A DNA stretch of 64,000 bases. Origin: Caballeronia sp. NK8 (GTDB lineage Bacteria > Pseudomonadota > Gammaproteobacteria > Burkholderiales > Burkholderiaceae). The stretch is taken from positions 496,001 to 560,000 of the forward strand of contig NZ_AP024324.1 in assembly GCF_018408855.1 (NCBI RefSeq). The letters are read 5' to 3'. The position numbers and the translations under genes were made by a program. The notes below the pieces were generated by a model. It did no database searches. It was not told the origin of the DNA and worked only from the letters and a program-made list of their open reading frames with translations. This document shows, piece after piece, positions 53,196 to 62,000 of this stretch (position 1 is the stretch's first letter; every line of letters starts with the position of its first letter).

Positions 53196-55562
53196 ATGGA
53201 AATTTCCGATCTGAAGGGCGCGCCCACCGACCAGCGTTACATCGGCAAGCGCATCACGCGCACCGAAGACAAGAAGCTGCTGCAAGGCCAGGGCTCCTAC
53301 GTGGACGACCTGCATCTGCCGAACATGCTGCAGGCCGCCGTGCTGCGCAGCCCGCATGCGCACGCGAAAATCGTGTCGATCGACTGCACCGCTGCCCGCG
53401 AACTCAAAGGCGTGCATGCCGTCTACACGCACGCGGACCTGAGCGGCCGCGCACGCGGCCGCGCGCCGTCGATGCTGCCGAATCCGGCGATCCGCTTCGA
53501 GCGCACACAGGAACTGCTCGCTTCGACCGAAGTCACGTTCGCGGGCGAAGCGGTGGCGTTCGTCGTCGCGGACAATCGCTATATCGCCGAAGACGCGTGC
53601 GGTCTCATCGAAGTCGAATACGACACGCTGCCCGCCGTCGCCGACTGCCGCGACGGACTGCGCGCCGAATCGCCGCTCTGCCACACCGACGCGAAAGACA
53701 ACGTCGTCGCGCATATCGAAATGGGTTTCGGCGACATCGACGCCGCCTTCGAGAATGCGCCGCATGTCGTCGAGGAAACGTACTGGCAGAACCGCGGTTC
53801 CGCGCATCCGATGGAAACGCGCGGTTATCTCGCCGAGTATCACGCGACCAACGGCGAGCTGACCGTCTGGTCGTCGGGTCAGGCGCCGCACCACGAGAAG
53901 AAGAATCTCGTCGAGTTGCTCGAATGGGATGCCGAGAAGCTGCGCGTGCTGATGAACGACGTCGGCGGCGGCTTCGGCCCGAAGCTGCCGTTCTATCCGG
54001 AAGAGGCGCTCGTCTCGATCGCGGCGGTCGCGCTCAAGCGTCCCGTGAAATGGATCGAAGACCGGCGCGAGCATTTCCTCGCGGTCACGCAGGAGCGCGA
54101 CCAGTGGTGGACCGTACGCATGGCGCTGGAAAACGACGGCAAGATTCGCGGCGTGAAGCTGGAGATGGTGCACGACAACGGCGCGTTCCTGCCGTGGGGC
54201 ATCATCACGCCGTACATCTCGATCACGACGACGCCCGGCCCGTACGTGATCCCCGCGATGGGCGCGAAGCTCGACGTCGTCTACACCAACAAGTGCGCGA
54301 CCTCGCCGGTGCGCGGCGCGGGCCGCCCGCAAGCCGTGTTCGCAATGGAGCGGATTCTCGACAAGGCCGCGCGCGCGCTCGGCATGGACCGCGCGGAGCT
54401 GCGCTGGCGCAATCTGATCCAGCCGGAGCAGATGCCGTATGACGCGGGCTTCATCTATCGCGACGGCAGTCCGCTGCGCTACGACAGCGGCGACTATCCG
54501 GCCTGCCAGAAAGCGGCGCTCGAACGCGCCAACTACGCGAGCTTCGCCGCACGCAAGGCCGAGGCGCGCAGTCAGGGCCGCTTCATCGGCATCGGCATGG
54601 CGAGCTTCGTCGAAGGCACCGGCATGGGGCCGTTCGAGGGCGCGACGGTGCGCGTGCAGGCGAATGGCCGCATCGTCGTGATCACCGGAGCATCGCCCCA
54701 AGGTCAGGGCCACAAGACCACCTTCGCGCAGATCTGCGCCGAACAACTGAACGTGCCGCTCGAAACGATCGACGTCGTGACCGGCGATACCGGCGGCATC
54801 TCGATGGGCGTCGGCACCTTCGCGAGCCGCGTGACGGTGAATGCCGGCAACTCGGTCTATATCGCCGCGCAGGCCGTGGGCGAGAAGATGCTCACGCTCG
54901 CCGCGCATCTGTGGCAGTGCGAGCCCGAAGAACTCGTGCTCGTCGAGGGGCACGTGGCACGCCGCGCGGGCATCGAACAGCGCATGAGCTACGGCCAGCT
55001 CGCGAAGATCTCGCAAGGCATGCCGGGCTTCACGATGCCCAAGGGCCTCACCGCCGGCCTCGAAGAAACGAAGTACTTCTCGCCCGCGCAGTCGACGTAT
55101 TGCAACGGCACCGCTGTCGTGGAACTGGAAGTCGATCGCGAGACCGGCCACATCACGATCCTCAACTACGTGATGGCGCACGACTCCGGCAAGCTCATCA
55201 ATCCGATGATCGTCGATGGCCAGGTGATCGGCTCGGTCGCGCACGGCATCGGCAACGCGACGCTCGAATGGATGCAGTACGACGAGAACGCGCAGCCCAC
55301 CACGACGAACTTCGGCGAATACCTGCTGCCGATGGCGACCGACGTACCGAACGTCGACATCGTGCATCTCGAAACGCCGTCGCCGCTGAACCCGCTCGGC
55401 GTCAAGGGCGCGGGCGAAGGCGGAACGATTCCGGCCGCGGCGGCGATCGTCGCGGCGATCGAGGACGCGCTCTCGGAATACGGCGTCGAATTCACCGAAG
55501 CGCCGCTCGTTCCGCAACGCGTATTTCAGAAGCTCAAGGAGGCTGGCGCCTACGCTCGCTGA
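53196..55562 (+). CDS. Molybdenum hydroxylase, Mo-cofactor (large) subunit
   Basis: A 788-residue large subunit. The molybdopterin cytosine dinucleotide signatures are present (GGGFGPKLPF; GQGHKTTFAQ; GNSVYIAAQAVG), and the base Glu741 lies in GAGEGG. The active-site loop reads SPVRGAGRP (about 370-378), the RGAGR type, and lacks the AYxCSFR loop of true CO dehydrogenase. It is therefore a ring- or aldehyde-hydroxylating enzyme that takes oxygen from water. Substrate unknown; clustering with UbiD genes suggests an aromatic or heteroaromatic carboxylate. Start at ATG 53196. Confidence 0.9.
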   Translation: MEISDLKGAPTDQRYIGKRITRTEDKKLLQGQGSYVDDLHLPNMLQAAVLRSPHAHAKIVSIDCTAARELKGVHAVYTHADLSGRARGRAPSMLPNPAIRFERTQELLASTEVTFAGEAVAFVVADNRYIAEDACGLIEVEYDTLPAVADCRDGLRAESPLCHTDAKDNVVAHIEMGFGDIDAAFENAPHVVEETYWQNRGSAHPMETRGYLAEYHATNGELTVWSSGQAPHHEKKNLVELLEWDAEKLRVLMNDVGGGFGPKLPFYPEEALVSIAAVALKRPVKWIEDRREHFLAVTQERDQWWTVRMALENDGKIRGVKLEMVHDNGAFLPWGIITPYISITTTPGPYVIPAMGAKLDVVYTNKCATSPVRGAGRPQAVFAMERILDKAARALGMDRAELRWRNLIQPEQMPYDAGFIYRDGSPLRYDSGDYPACQKAALERANYASFAARKAEARSQGRFIGIGMASFVEGTGMGPFEGATVRVQANGRIVVITGASPQGQGHKTTFAQICAEQLNVPLETIDVVTGDTGGISMGVGTFASRVTVNAGNSVYIAAQAVGEKMLTLAAHLWQCEPEELVLVEGHVARRAGIEQRMSYGQLAKISQGMPGFTMPKGLTAGLEETKYFSPAQSTYCNGTAVVELEVDRETGHITILNYVMAHDSGKLINPMIVDGQVIGSVAHGIGNATLEWMQYDENAQPTTTNFGEYLLPMATDVPNVDIVHLETPSPLNPLGVKGAGEGGTIPAAAAIVAAIEDALSEYGVEFTEAPLVPQRVFQKLKEAGAYAR

Positions 55563-55625
55563 CTGGTGCGCGCCGGCTCATCAGAAATGTGGATTTCCCG
55601 TTTTCATTGACTTTACTTGCCCGCC

Positions 55626-56354
55626 ATGACGACTGAATTCAACGCCGCGCTCCACGATTCGGAATACCGGATCACCCTCTCCCAGCCAGACCTCGGCAAC
55701 ACGCTGACGCTCGAAGCAATGCGCGCGCTCGCCGCCGAGATCCGCAAGGCCGGCCGCGATCCGGAGGTGAAAATCATCCGCATCCGCGCGTCCGGCCCCG
55801 CGTTCTGCCGTGGCCGCGCGGTCAGCGCGCCGCCCGCCACGCCGCCGACGTCCGCGCAGTTCCGCCGCAACGTCGCCGATCCGATTCTCGACGTCTATCG
55901 CGCGATGCACGAAAGCGAAGTGCCGCTCATCGCCGAAGTGCAAGGCGATGCCGAAGGTTTCGGCTGCGCGCTCGTCACCGCGTGCGACATGGCCATCGCG
56001 GCGGACAATGCGCGCTTCAGCCTGCCCGAACTGCAGAAAAACCTGCCGCCGACGCTCGTGCTTTCCGTGCTGCGCCACAAGGTGCCGCCGAAGGCATCCG
56101 CGCATCTGGTCTACCTGACCGAGACGATCGATGCCGCGAACGCGCGCGAATGGGGCATCGTCGCCGAAGTCGTGCCGGGCGCGAGCCTCGCCGCACGCGC
56201 CGACGCCATGGTCGCGTCGATCTGCACGCGCGAGCGCATCGCCATCGCCACGCTGAAGACGTATTTCCGCGAGATCACGATTCCCGACTTCTCGCTTGCA
56301 AGCGAAGTGGCCGGCGCGTCGCTCGCCAACGCAATGACGTCGATGCGCCGCTGA
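55626..56354 (+). CDS. Enoyl-CoA hydratase/isomerase (crotonase) family protein
   Basis: A 242-residue crotonase-fold protein. The oxyanion-hole regions are ASGPAFCRGR and VQGDAEGFGCALVTACDMAIA, and the usual PE motif appears in FSLPELQ. Conserved Gly positions vary from classical hydratases. No CoA ligase is encoded in the operon, so it may act on a CoA ester made elsewhere, or on a non-CoA ring-opened or dienone intermediate. Start at ATG 55626; an upstream TTG is rejected. Confidence 0.84.
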   Translation: MTTEFNAALHDSEYRITLSQPDLGNTLTLEAMRALAAEIRKAGRDPEVKIIRIRASGPAFCRGRAVSAPPATPPTSAQFRRNVADPILDVYRAMHESEVPLIAEVQGDAEGFGCALVTACDMAIAADNARFSLPELQKNLPPTLVLSVLRHKVPPKASAHLVYLTETIDAANAREWGIVAEVVPGASLAARADAMVASICTRERIAIATLKTYFREITIPDFSLASEVAGASLANAMTSMRR

Positions 56355-56408
56355 TACATCGACGCCACACGCACTACCCTGCCCGCCGGGCAGCATTCAA
56401 AGCAAAGG

Positions 56409-56427
56409 GCGCCGCGCAACGCGGCGC
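56409..56427 (+). other. Intercistronic GC hairpin
   Basis: GCGCCGCG and CGCGGCGC arms around a CAA loop lie 19 nt before the first UbiD gene. With no T-run it is more likely a processing or mRNA-stability element than a terminator. Confidence 0.45.
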
Positions 56428-56445
56428 TTCAAGGGACTTCCAGTC

Positions 56446-58113
56446 ATGGCTGATCAAGACACCTCTTCCACGTCCGCCGCGAACACGGGTTACGCGGACC
56501 TGCACGAACACATCGCGCGGCTCGACGCGGCTGGCCTGCTGTATCGAATCGACGAGCCGGTCAATAAAGACACCGAAATGCATCCGCTCGTGCGATGGCA
56601 GTTTCGCGGCGGCATTCCCGAAGCCGAACGCCGTGCGTTTCTCTTCACGAACATCGTCGACAGCAAGGGGCGCAAGTACGACATTCCGGTCATCGTCGGC
56701 GGCATCGCGGCGAATCCGGAGATTTACCGCATCGGCATGAACGTGCCCTCGCTCGACGATATCGGCGACGCCTGGAATCGCGCGATCGACAATCCGATTC
56801 CACCGGTCGTGGTTGAAAGCGGCCCGGTGCACGACATCGTGATCGAAGGAAAGGACCTCGAAGGTTCGGGCAACGGCCTCGAATCGCTGCCGCTGCCGAT
56901 CTCGACGCCGGGCTTCGATGCCGCGCCCTACATGACGATGACCGGCGTGATTTCGCGCGATCCGGAAACCGGCGTGCAGAACATGGGCACCTATCGCGGG
57001 CATCTGAAATCGGCGACGCGTCTCGGCATGATGATGCTCGTGAATCTGCGCGCGGGCGGTCTCGACCACTGGCGCAAGTACGCGGCCAAGGGTGAGAAGA
57101 TGCCGGTCGCCATCGTGCTCGGCGCGCCGCCCGTCGTCGCTTTCCAGGGGCCGCAGAAGCTGCGTCCGAACGTCGATGAACTGAGCGTCGCCGGTGGTCT
57201 TGCCGGCACGCCGGTGCGTGTCGTGAAAGGCCGCACCGTCGATCTGCTGGTGCCCGCCGAAGCGGAAGTGGTCGTCGAAGGTTATGTCGATCCGCAGTAT
57301 CTCGAACCCGAAGGCCCGTTCGGCGAGAGTCACGGCTATGTCGCGCTGGAGGACTTCAACCTCGTCATCGAGGTCACGGCGATCACGCGGCGCAAGGACG
57401 CGGTGCTGACGTCGATCATCTCGCAGGTCACGCCGTCCGAATCGAGCGTCATCAAGCGGCTCGCCTACGAACCGATGTTCCTGCGCCATCTGCGCGACCA
57501 TCTCGGCATTCGCGGCATCAAGAAGGTATCGCTGCACGAGCCGCTTACGAACCTGCGCCGCTTCGTGTTCCTGCAATTCGAGCGCGGCGCGAAGCGCACG
57601 GAAGTCTGGCGCGCGCTGTACGGCACGATGTCGCTGCAGGCGGCGATCGGCAAATTCGTGATCGCCATCGATGACGACATCGATCCGGACAACGCCGACG
57701 CGGTGTTCTGGGCGATGGGCTATCGCTGCAATCCGGTCGAGGACGTGAAGATGATTCCGTACCGCGAGCCGGGCCACGGTCCGCGCTCGGACCACGCGAC
57801 CGGCCTCGATTCCGCGATGCTGATCGACGCGACCATGAAGGCGCCGATGCCGCCGCTCGCGTTGCCGAAGAAGGAATACATGGAGAACGCGAAGCTGCTG
57901 TGGGAGCGCCTCGGCTTGCCGGCGCTCAAGCCCGAGTCGCCGTGGTACGGCTATTCGCTCGGTGACTGGACGGAGGAATGGGACCGCAACGCCGAGCAGG
58001 CGACGCGCGGTGAATGGATGCAGCGCGACGCGTCCTACCAGGCGCGGCGTCGCAGCGGCGTCGAACCGAACTCGCCGGCACGTGCCTATGAGGATGATCG
58101 TGGCGACCAATAA
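56446..58113 (+). CDS. UbiD-family prenylated-FMN decarboxylase (first copy)
   Basis: A 555-residue UbiD-family protein. The active-site residues fit the family: Arg184 in MGTYRGHLK, then Glu289 and Glu294 in EGPFGES (equivalent to the Arg and Glu-x4-Glu set of Fdc/UbiD enzymes). It catalyses reversible (de)carboxylation of an aromatic, heteroaromatic or alpha,beta-unsaturated acid with prenylated FMN. It overlaps the UbiX gene by 26 nt. A closely similar UbiD lies 2 kb downstream. It is not the housekeeping ubiquinone enzyme, judging from its setting and length. Confidence 0.9.
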   Translation: MADQDTSSTSAANTGYADLHEHIARLDAAGLLYRIDEPVNKDTEMHPLVRWQFRGGIPEAERRAFLFTNIVDSKGRKYDIPVIVGGIAANPEIYRIGMNVPSLDDIGDAWNRAIDNPIPPVVVESGPVHDIVIEGKDLEGSGNGLESLPLPISTPGFDAAPYMTMTGVISRDPETGVQNMGTYRGHLKSATRLGMMMLVNLRAGGLDHWRKYAAKGEKMPVAIVLGAPPVVAFQGPQKLRPNVDELSVAGGLAGTPVRVVKGRTVDLLVPAEAEVVVEGYVDPQYLEPEGPFGESHGYVALEDFNLVIEVTAITRRKDAVLTSIISQVTPSESSVIKRLAYEPMFLRHLRDHLGIRGIKKVSLHEPLTNLRRFVFLQFERGAKRTEVWRALYGTMSLQAAIGKFVIAIDDDIDPDNADAVFWAMGYRCNPVEDVKMIPYREPGHGPRSDHATGLDSAMLIDATMKAPMPPLALPKKEYMENAKLLWERLGLPALKPESPWYGYSLGDWTEEWDRNAEQATRGEWMQRDASYQARRRSGVEPNSPARAYEDDRGDQ

Positions 58114-58690
58114 CGGCTCTCCTGAACGGATCATCGTCGGCATCACGGGCGCGTCTGGCGTGATCTACGGGATTCGCGCGCTCGAACTGCTCGCCGAGGC
58201 GGGCGTCGAGACGCATCTCGTGATCAGCAAGGCCGCCGAGCTGACGATGACCTACGAAACCGACTTCCGCGCCGCCGATCTGCGCGCGCGCGCGTCGCGA
58301 TGGTATTCGCCCGGCGACATCGGCGCCGCCATTTCGTCGGGCTCGTTCAAGACCAAAGGCATGCTGATCGTGCCGTGCTCGGTGCGCTCGATGAGCGAGA
58401 TCGCCACCGGCATCACGAGTTCGCTGGTCAGCCGCGCGGCCGACGTCGTCCTGAAAGAGCGCAGGCGTCTCGTGCTCGGCGTGCGCGAGACGCCGCTGCA
58501 TGGCGGTCATCTGCGCACGCTCGTGCAGCTCTCCGACATGGGCGCGGTGATCGCGCCGATCGTGCCGGCTTTCTATTCGAAGCCGAAGACGATCGACGAC
58601 ATCGTGAATCACACGATCGGCCGCATGCTCGATCTGTTCGATATCGAAACCGGCGTGGTCAAGCGCTGGAAAGAGCAGCAGGACGAGTAG
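58088..58690 (+). CDS. ubiX: UbiX-like flavin prenyltransferase
   Basis: A 200-residue UbiX/Pad1-type prenyltransferase with GITGASGVIYG, PCSVRSMSEIATG and ETPLHGGH. It adds dimethylallyl phosphate to FMNH2, making the cofactor that UbiD enzymes require. ATG 58088 or 58094 starts inside the end of the UbiD gene (26-nt overlap), showing tight coupling. It gives the two UbiD enzymes their own cofactor source. Confidence 0.9.
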   Translation: MRMIVATNNGSPERIIVGITGASGVIYGIRALELLAEAGVETHLVISKAAELTMTYETDFRAADLRARASRWYSPGDIGAAISSGSFKTKGMLIVPCSVRSMSEIATGITSSLVSRAADVVLKERRRLVLGVRETPLHGGHLRTLVQLSDMGAVIAPIVPAFYSKPKTIDDIVNHTIGRMLDLFDIETGVVKRWKEQQDE

Positions 58691-58728
58691 CGATGCGCCG
58701 CTGACGCGCCTTCATCCCCATCACAGGC

Positions 58729-58757
58729 CCGCCGCGTGCGTCGGCGGCCGCCCTTTT
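58729..58757 (+). other. Weak hairpin with short T-run
   Basis: A CCGCCG/CGGCGG stem followed by TTTT (58754-58757), just before the aldehyde dehydrogenase start. It is a possible attenuator or partial terminator within the operon. Confidence 0.3.
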
Positions 58758-58760
58758 GCG

Positions 58761-60239
58761 ATGACCATGACTGAATCCAATCCGCTTTCCCGGCTCGCCG
58801 ATCCGAGCCTGTTGCGCACGCTCGCCTATATCGACGGCGCGTGGTGCGGCGCCGACGACGCCCGCACCTTCGCCGTCGACGATCCCGCCACCGGCGCGAC
58901 GATCGCCGACGTCCCGCTGATGACCGGCGTCGAGACGCGCCGTGCGATCGAGGCGGGCGAACGCGCGCAGCGCGGCTGGCGCGCGCTCACTGGCGCGCAG
59001 CGCGCGGCGGTCCTGAAGCGCTGGCACGCGCTGATGATCGCCAATACCGACGACCTCGCGATCATCATGTCGGCCGAGCAAGGCAAGCCGCTCGCGGAAG
59101 CGAAGGGCGAAATCGGCTATGCGGCATCGTTCATCGAATGGTTCGCCGAACAGGCGAAACGGGTCGATGGCGACGTGCTCGCCTCGCCTTCCAGCGACAA
59201 GCGCATGCTCGTGACGAAGGAGCCGATCGGCGTGTGCGCCGCGATCACGCCGTGGAATTTTCCGGCCGCGATGATCACCCGCAAGGTTGCGCCCGCGCTC
59301 GCCGCAGGCTGCGCCATGATCGTGAAGCCCGCCGAAGCCACGCCGCTCTCGGCGCTCGCGCTGGCCGAACTCGCGCATCGCGCGGGCGTTCCGGCGGGCG
59401 TGTTCAGCGTGGTCGTCGGCGATCCGCGCGAGATCGGCGCGGAGATGACGGCCAACCCGATCGTGCGCAAGCTCTCGTTCACCGGCTCGACGCCGGTGGG
59501 CCGGCTGCTGATGAGCCAGTGCGCGCCGACCGTCAAGAAGCTCTCGCTCGAACTGGGCGGCAACGCGCCGTTCATCGTATTCGACGACGCCGATCTCGAC
59601 GCGGCCGTCGAAGGCGCGCTCGCTTCGAAGTATCGGAACGCCGGACAAACCTGCGTCTGCACGAACCGCTTCTATGTGCAGGACAGCGTGTACGACGCAT
59701 TCGCCGACAAGTTCGCGGCGGCGGTCGGTCGCATCAAGGTCCGCAACGGCTTCGAGGGCGGCGTCACGCAAGGACCGCTCATCAACGAGGCGGCGATCGG
59801 GAAAGTCGAAGCGCATATCGCCGACGCGGTGGCGCACGGCGCGCGCGTGATCACCGGCGGCAAGCGTCATGCTGCGGGCACGCTCTTCTTCGAACCGACC
59901 GTGGTGGACGGCGTCACCGCTTCGATGCGCTTCGCGACCGAGGAAACCTTCGGCCCGGTCGCCCCGCTCTTTCGCTTTCACGACGAGCGCGAGGCGATCG
60001 AAGCGGCGAACGCCACGGAGTTCGGGCTGGCCGCGTACTTCTACAGCCGCGACATCGGCCGGATCTGGCGCGTGTCCGAGGCGCTCGAATACGGGATGGT
60101 CGGGGTCAACACCGGTCTGATCTCGAACGAAGTCGCGCCGTTCGGCGGCGTCAAGCAGTCCGGCCTCGGTCGCGAAGGCTCGAAGTACGGCATCGAGGAA
60201 TACCTCGAAATCAAATATCTGTGCATGGGCGGCGTCTGA
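58761..60239 (+). CDS. NAD(P)-dependent succinate-semialdehyde-type dehydrogenase
   Basis: A 492-residue aldehyde dehydrogenase with nucleotide-binding TPWNFPAAMITRK and GSTPVGR, catalytic Glu264 in LELGGNAPF and Cys298 in NAGQTCVC. Sequence and length fit GabD-like semialdehyde dehydrogenases, which form succinate or a similar diacid. It would complete the pathway by oxidising a ring-fission semialdehyde. ATG 58761 or 58767 may be used. Confidence 0.88.
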   Translation: MTMTESNPLSRLADPSLLRTLAYIDGAWCGADDARTFAVDDPATGATIADVPLMTGVETRRAIEAGERAQRGWRALTGAQRAAVLKRWHALMIANTDDLAIIMSAEQGKPLAEAKGEIGYAASFIEWFAEQAKRVDGDVLASPSSDKRMLVTKEPIGVCAAITPWNFPAAMITRKVAPALAAGCAMIVKPAEATPLSALALAELAHRAGVPAGVFSVVVGDPREIGAEMTANPIVRKLSFTGSTPVGRLLMSQCAPTVKKLSLELGGNAPFIVFDDADLDAAVEGALASKYRNAGQTCVCTNRFYVQDSVYDAFADKFAAAVGRIKVRNGFEGGVTQGPLINEAAIGKVEAHIADAVAHGARVITGGKRHAAGTLFFEPTVVDGVTASMRFATEETFGPVAPLFRFHDEREAIEAANATEFGLAAYFYSRDIGRIWRVSEALEYGMVGVNTGLISNEVAPFGGVKQSGLGREGSKYGIEEYLEIKYLCMGGV

Positions 60240-60307
60240 AGCCTGTCGTGCAATCAAACAATGACCGTGATGAACCCGTCCGCCGGGTCTCACATGAAGG
60301 AGAAAGC

Positions 60308-61969
60308 ATGTCGACGTCGCCTCACGATCTTTCGCCTGCGGCAACCGCCGAAGGCGCCCCGCGCGACCTGCAGGAACATATCGCGCGGCTGGAAGCCAAG
60401 GGGCTTTTGACCCGCATCGAGCGGCCGATCAACAAGGACACGGAACTGCATCCGCTCGCGCGCTGGCAGTTTCAGGGGGGACTGGACGAAGACCAGCGCC
60501 GCGCTTTCCTGTTCACCAACGTGGTCGACGGCGAAGGCCAGACCTATGACATCCCGGTGCTGATCGGCGGTCTCGCCGCCTCGCCGGAGATCTATGCGAC
60601 CGGGCTGGGCCTGCCGGTCGATCAGATCGGCAAGGTCTGGATGGAGGCGATCGCCGAGCCCATCGCGCCGGTCATGGCGGATGACGCGCCCTGTCAGGAA
60701 GTCGTGATCACGGGCGAAGAACTGAAACGCCGCGGGCTGTCGCGGCTGCCGGTGCCGGTGTCCACGCCCGGGTTCGACGCCGCGCCCTATCTCACCGCGA
60801 CGCTGTGCGTGACCAAGGACCCCGCGAGCGGCGTCCAGAACATGGGCACGTACCGCGCCGCGTTGAAGTCGGAAGACCGGCTGGGCGTACGCATGGCGAG
60901 CCGGCTGTCGGGTGCGGGCGGCTATCTGCACTGGGAGAAATATCGCGCAATGGGTCAGCAAATGCCCTGCGCGATCGTGCTGGGCTGCGCGCCGGCCGTG
61001 TTGTTCACCGGGCCGCAAAAGCTGCAGATCGATCAGGACGAGATGGCGGTAGCCGGTGGCCTGATGCGCTCGCCGGTCGAGGTGGTGCGCTGCAGGACCA
61101 TCGACCTCGTCGTCCCGGCCGATGCCGAAATCGTGATCGAAGGCCTGATCGACACCGATGCTCTGGAGCCCGAAGGTCCTTTCGGCGAGAGCCACGGTCA
61201 TATCGCGCTCGAAGACTACAACATGTCGATGCACGTCACCGCGATCACGATGAAGAAGAAGCCCGTGTTCGTCTCGATCATCAGTCAGGTGACGCCGAGC
61301 GAAAGCTCGGTGCTGAAGAAGGTGGCCTACGAGCCGCTGTTCCTCGAGCATCTGCAAAAAGTGATGGGCGTGCGCGGCGTCAAACGGGTGGTGATGCATG
61401 AGCCGCTCACCAACCTGCGCAAGGTGATCTTCGTGCAGTTTGCGCGCGGCACGCCGCAGGCGGAGGTCTGGCGCGGCATGCAGGGCGCCGCGACCCTTCA
61501 GGCACAGTGCGGCAAGCTGGTCATCGCAGTCTCCGAGGACATCGACCCGGAAAACGCCGATGCCGTCTTCTGGTCGCTGGCGTATCGCTCCGACTTCACG
61601 CACGACGTGCATGTGACGCCTTATCGCACGAGCGGCCATGGTCCGAAGTCCGGCCGTGCGCCGCTCGAAAGCACGCTTCTGATCGACGCCACGCTGAAGC
61701 ACGACATGCCGCCGCTGGCTCTGCCGGCGGAGCGATACATGAGCGCCGCACGCAAGATCTGGGAAGAGCTGAACCTTCCTCATCTGACGCCGCGCCCGCC
61801 CTGGCACGGCTACCACCTGGGCGACTGGGACAAGCGCTGGGATGAGTATGCGGATGCGGCGACCTCCGGCGGCTGGCGCGAGACCGGCGAGCGTACGTGG
61901 GCCAACCGGCGCGGCGGCGTGAAACCGGAAACACCGGTTCGCGAAGCCTCGGGCGGCCACGGCGAATAA
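60308..61969 (+). CDS. UbiD-family prenylated-FMN decarboxylase (second copy)
   Basis: A 553-residue UbiD paralogue of the protein at 56446, similar along its whole length. Active-site residues are kept: Arg183 in MGTYRAALK, Glu289 and Glu294 in EGPFGES. Start at ATG 60308, with AAGGAG 5 nt upstream; an open frame running back into the aldehyde dehydrogenase gene is rejected. Two UbiD genes with one UbiX gene suggest two successive decarboxylations or two related substrates. Codon use here and in the next gene leans slightly more to GCC/CTG than in the first copy, by eye only. Confidence 0.88.
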   Translation: MSTSPHDLSPAATAEGAPRDLQEHIARLEAKGLLTRIERPINKDTELHPLARWQFQGGLDEDQRRAFLFTNVVDGEGQTYDIPVLIGGLAASPEIYATGLGLPVDQIGKVWMEAIAEPIAPVMADDAPCQEVVITGEELKRRGLSRLPVPVSTPGFDAAPYLTATLCVTKDPASGVQNMGTYRAALKSEDRLGVRMASRLSGAGGYLHWEKYRAMGQQMPCAIVLGCAPAVLFTGPQKLQIDQDEMAVAGGLMRSPVEVVRCRTIDLVVPADAEIVIEGLIDTDALEPEGPFGESHGHIALEDYNMSMHVTAITMKKKPVFVSIISQVTPSESSVLKKVAYEPLFLEHLQKVMGVRGVKRVVMHEPLTNLRKVIFVQFARGTPQAEVWRGMQGAATLQAQCGKLVIAVSEDIDPENADAVFWSLAYRSDFTHDVHVTPYRTSGHGPKSGRAPLESTLLIDATLKHDMPPLALPAERYMSAARKIWEELNLPHLTPRPPWHGYHLGDWDKRWDEYADAATSGGWRETGERTWANRRGGVKPETPVREASGGHGE

Positions 61970-62000
61970 GCCCTTAGAGCTGGGACATCCGGAGACATCC

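Noticed and set aside
52578..55517. A 979-codon open frame antisense to the Mo-hydroxylase large-subunit gene
   Set aside because: It mirrors the GC-rich codon pattern of the sense gene, is Arg/Ala/His-rich, has no family resemblance, and the sense strand encodes clear active-site motifs.
51775..55562. CO dehydrogenase as the name for the Mo-hydroxylase
   Set aside because: The large subunit lacks the AYxCSFR active-site loop.
58841..60307. A long N-terminal extension of the second UbiD running through the aldehyde dehydrogenase gene
   Set aside because: The sequence before ATG 60308 is low-complexity Arg-rich and out of frame with the real dehydrogenase; a good ribosome site precedes 60308.
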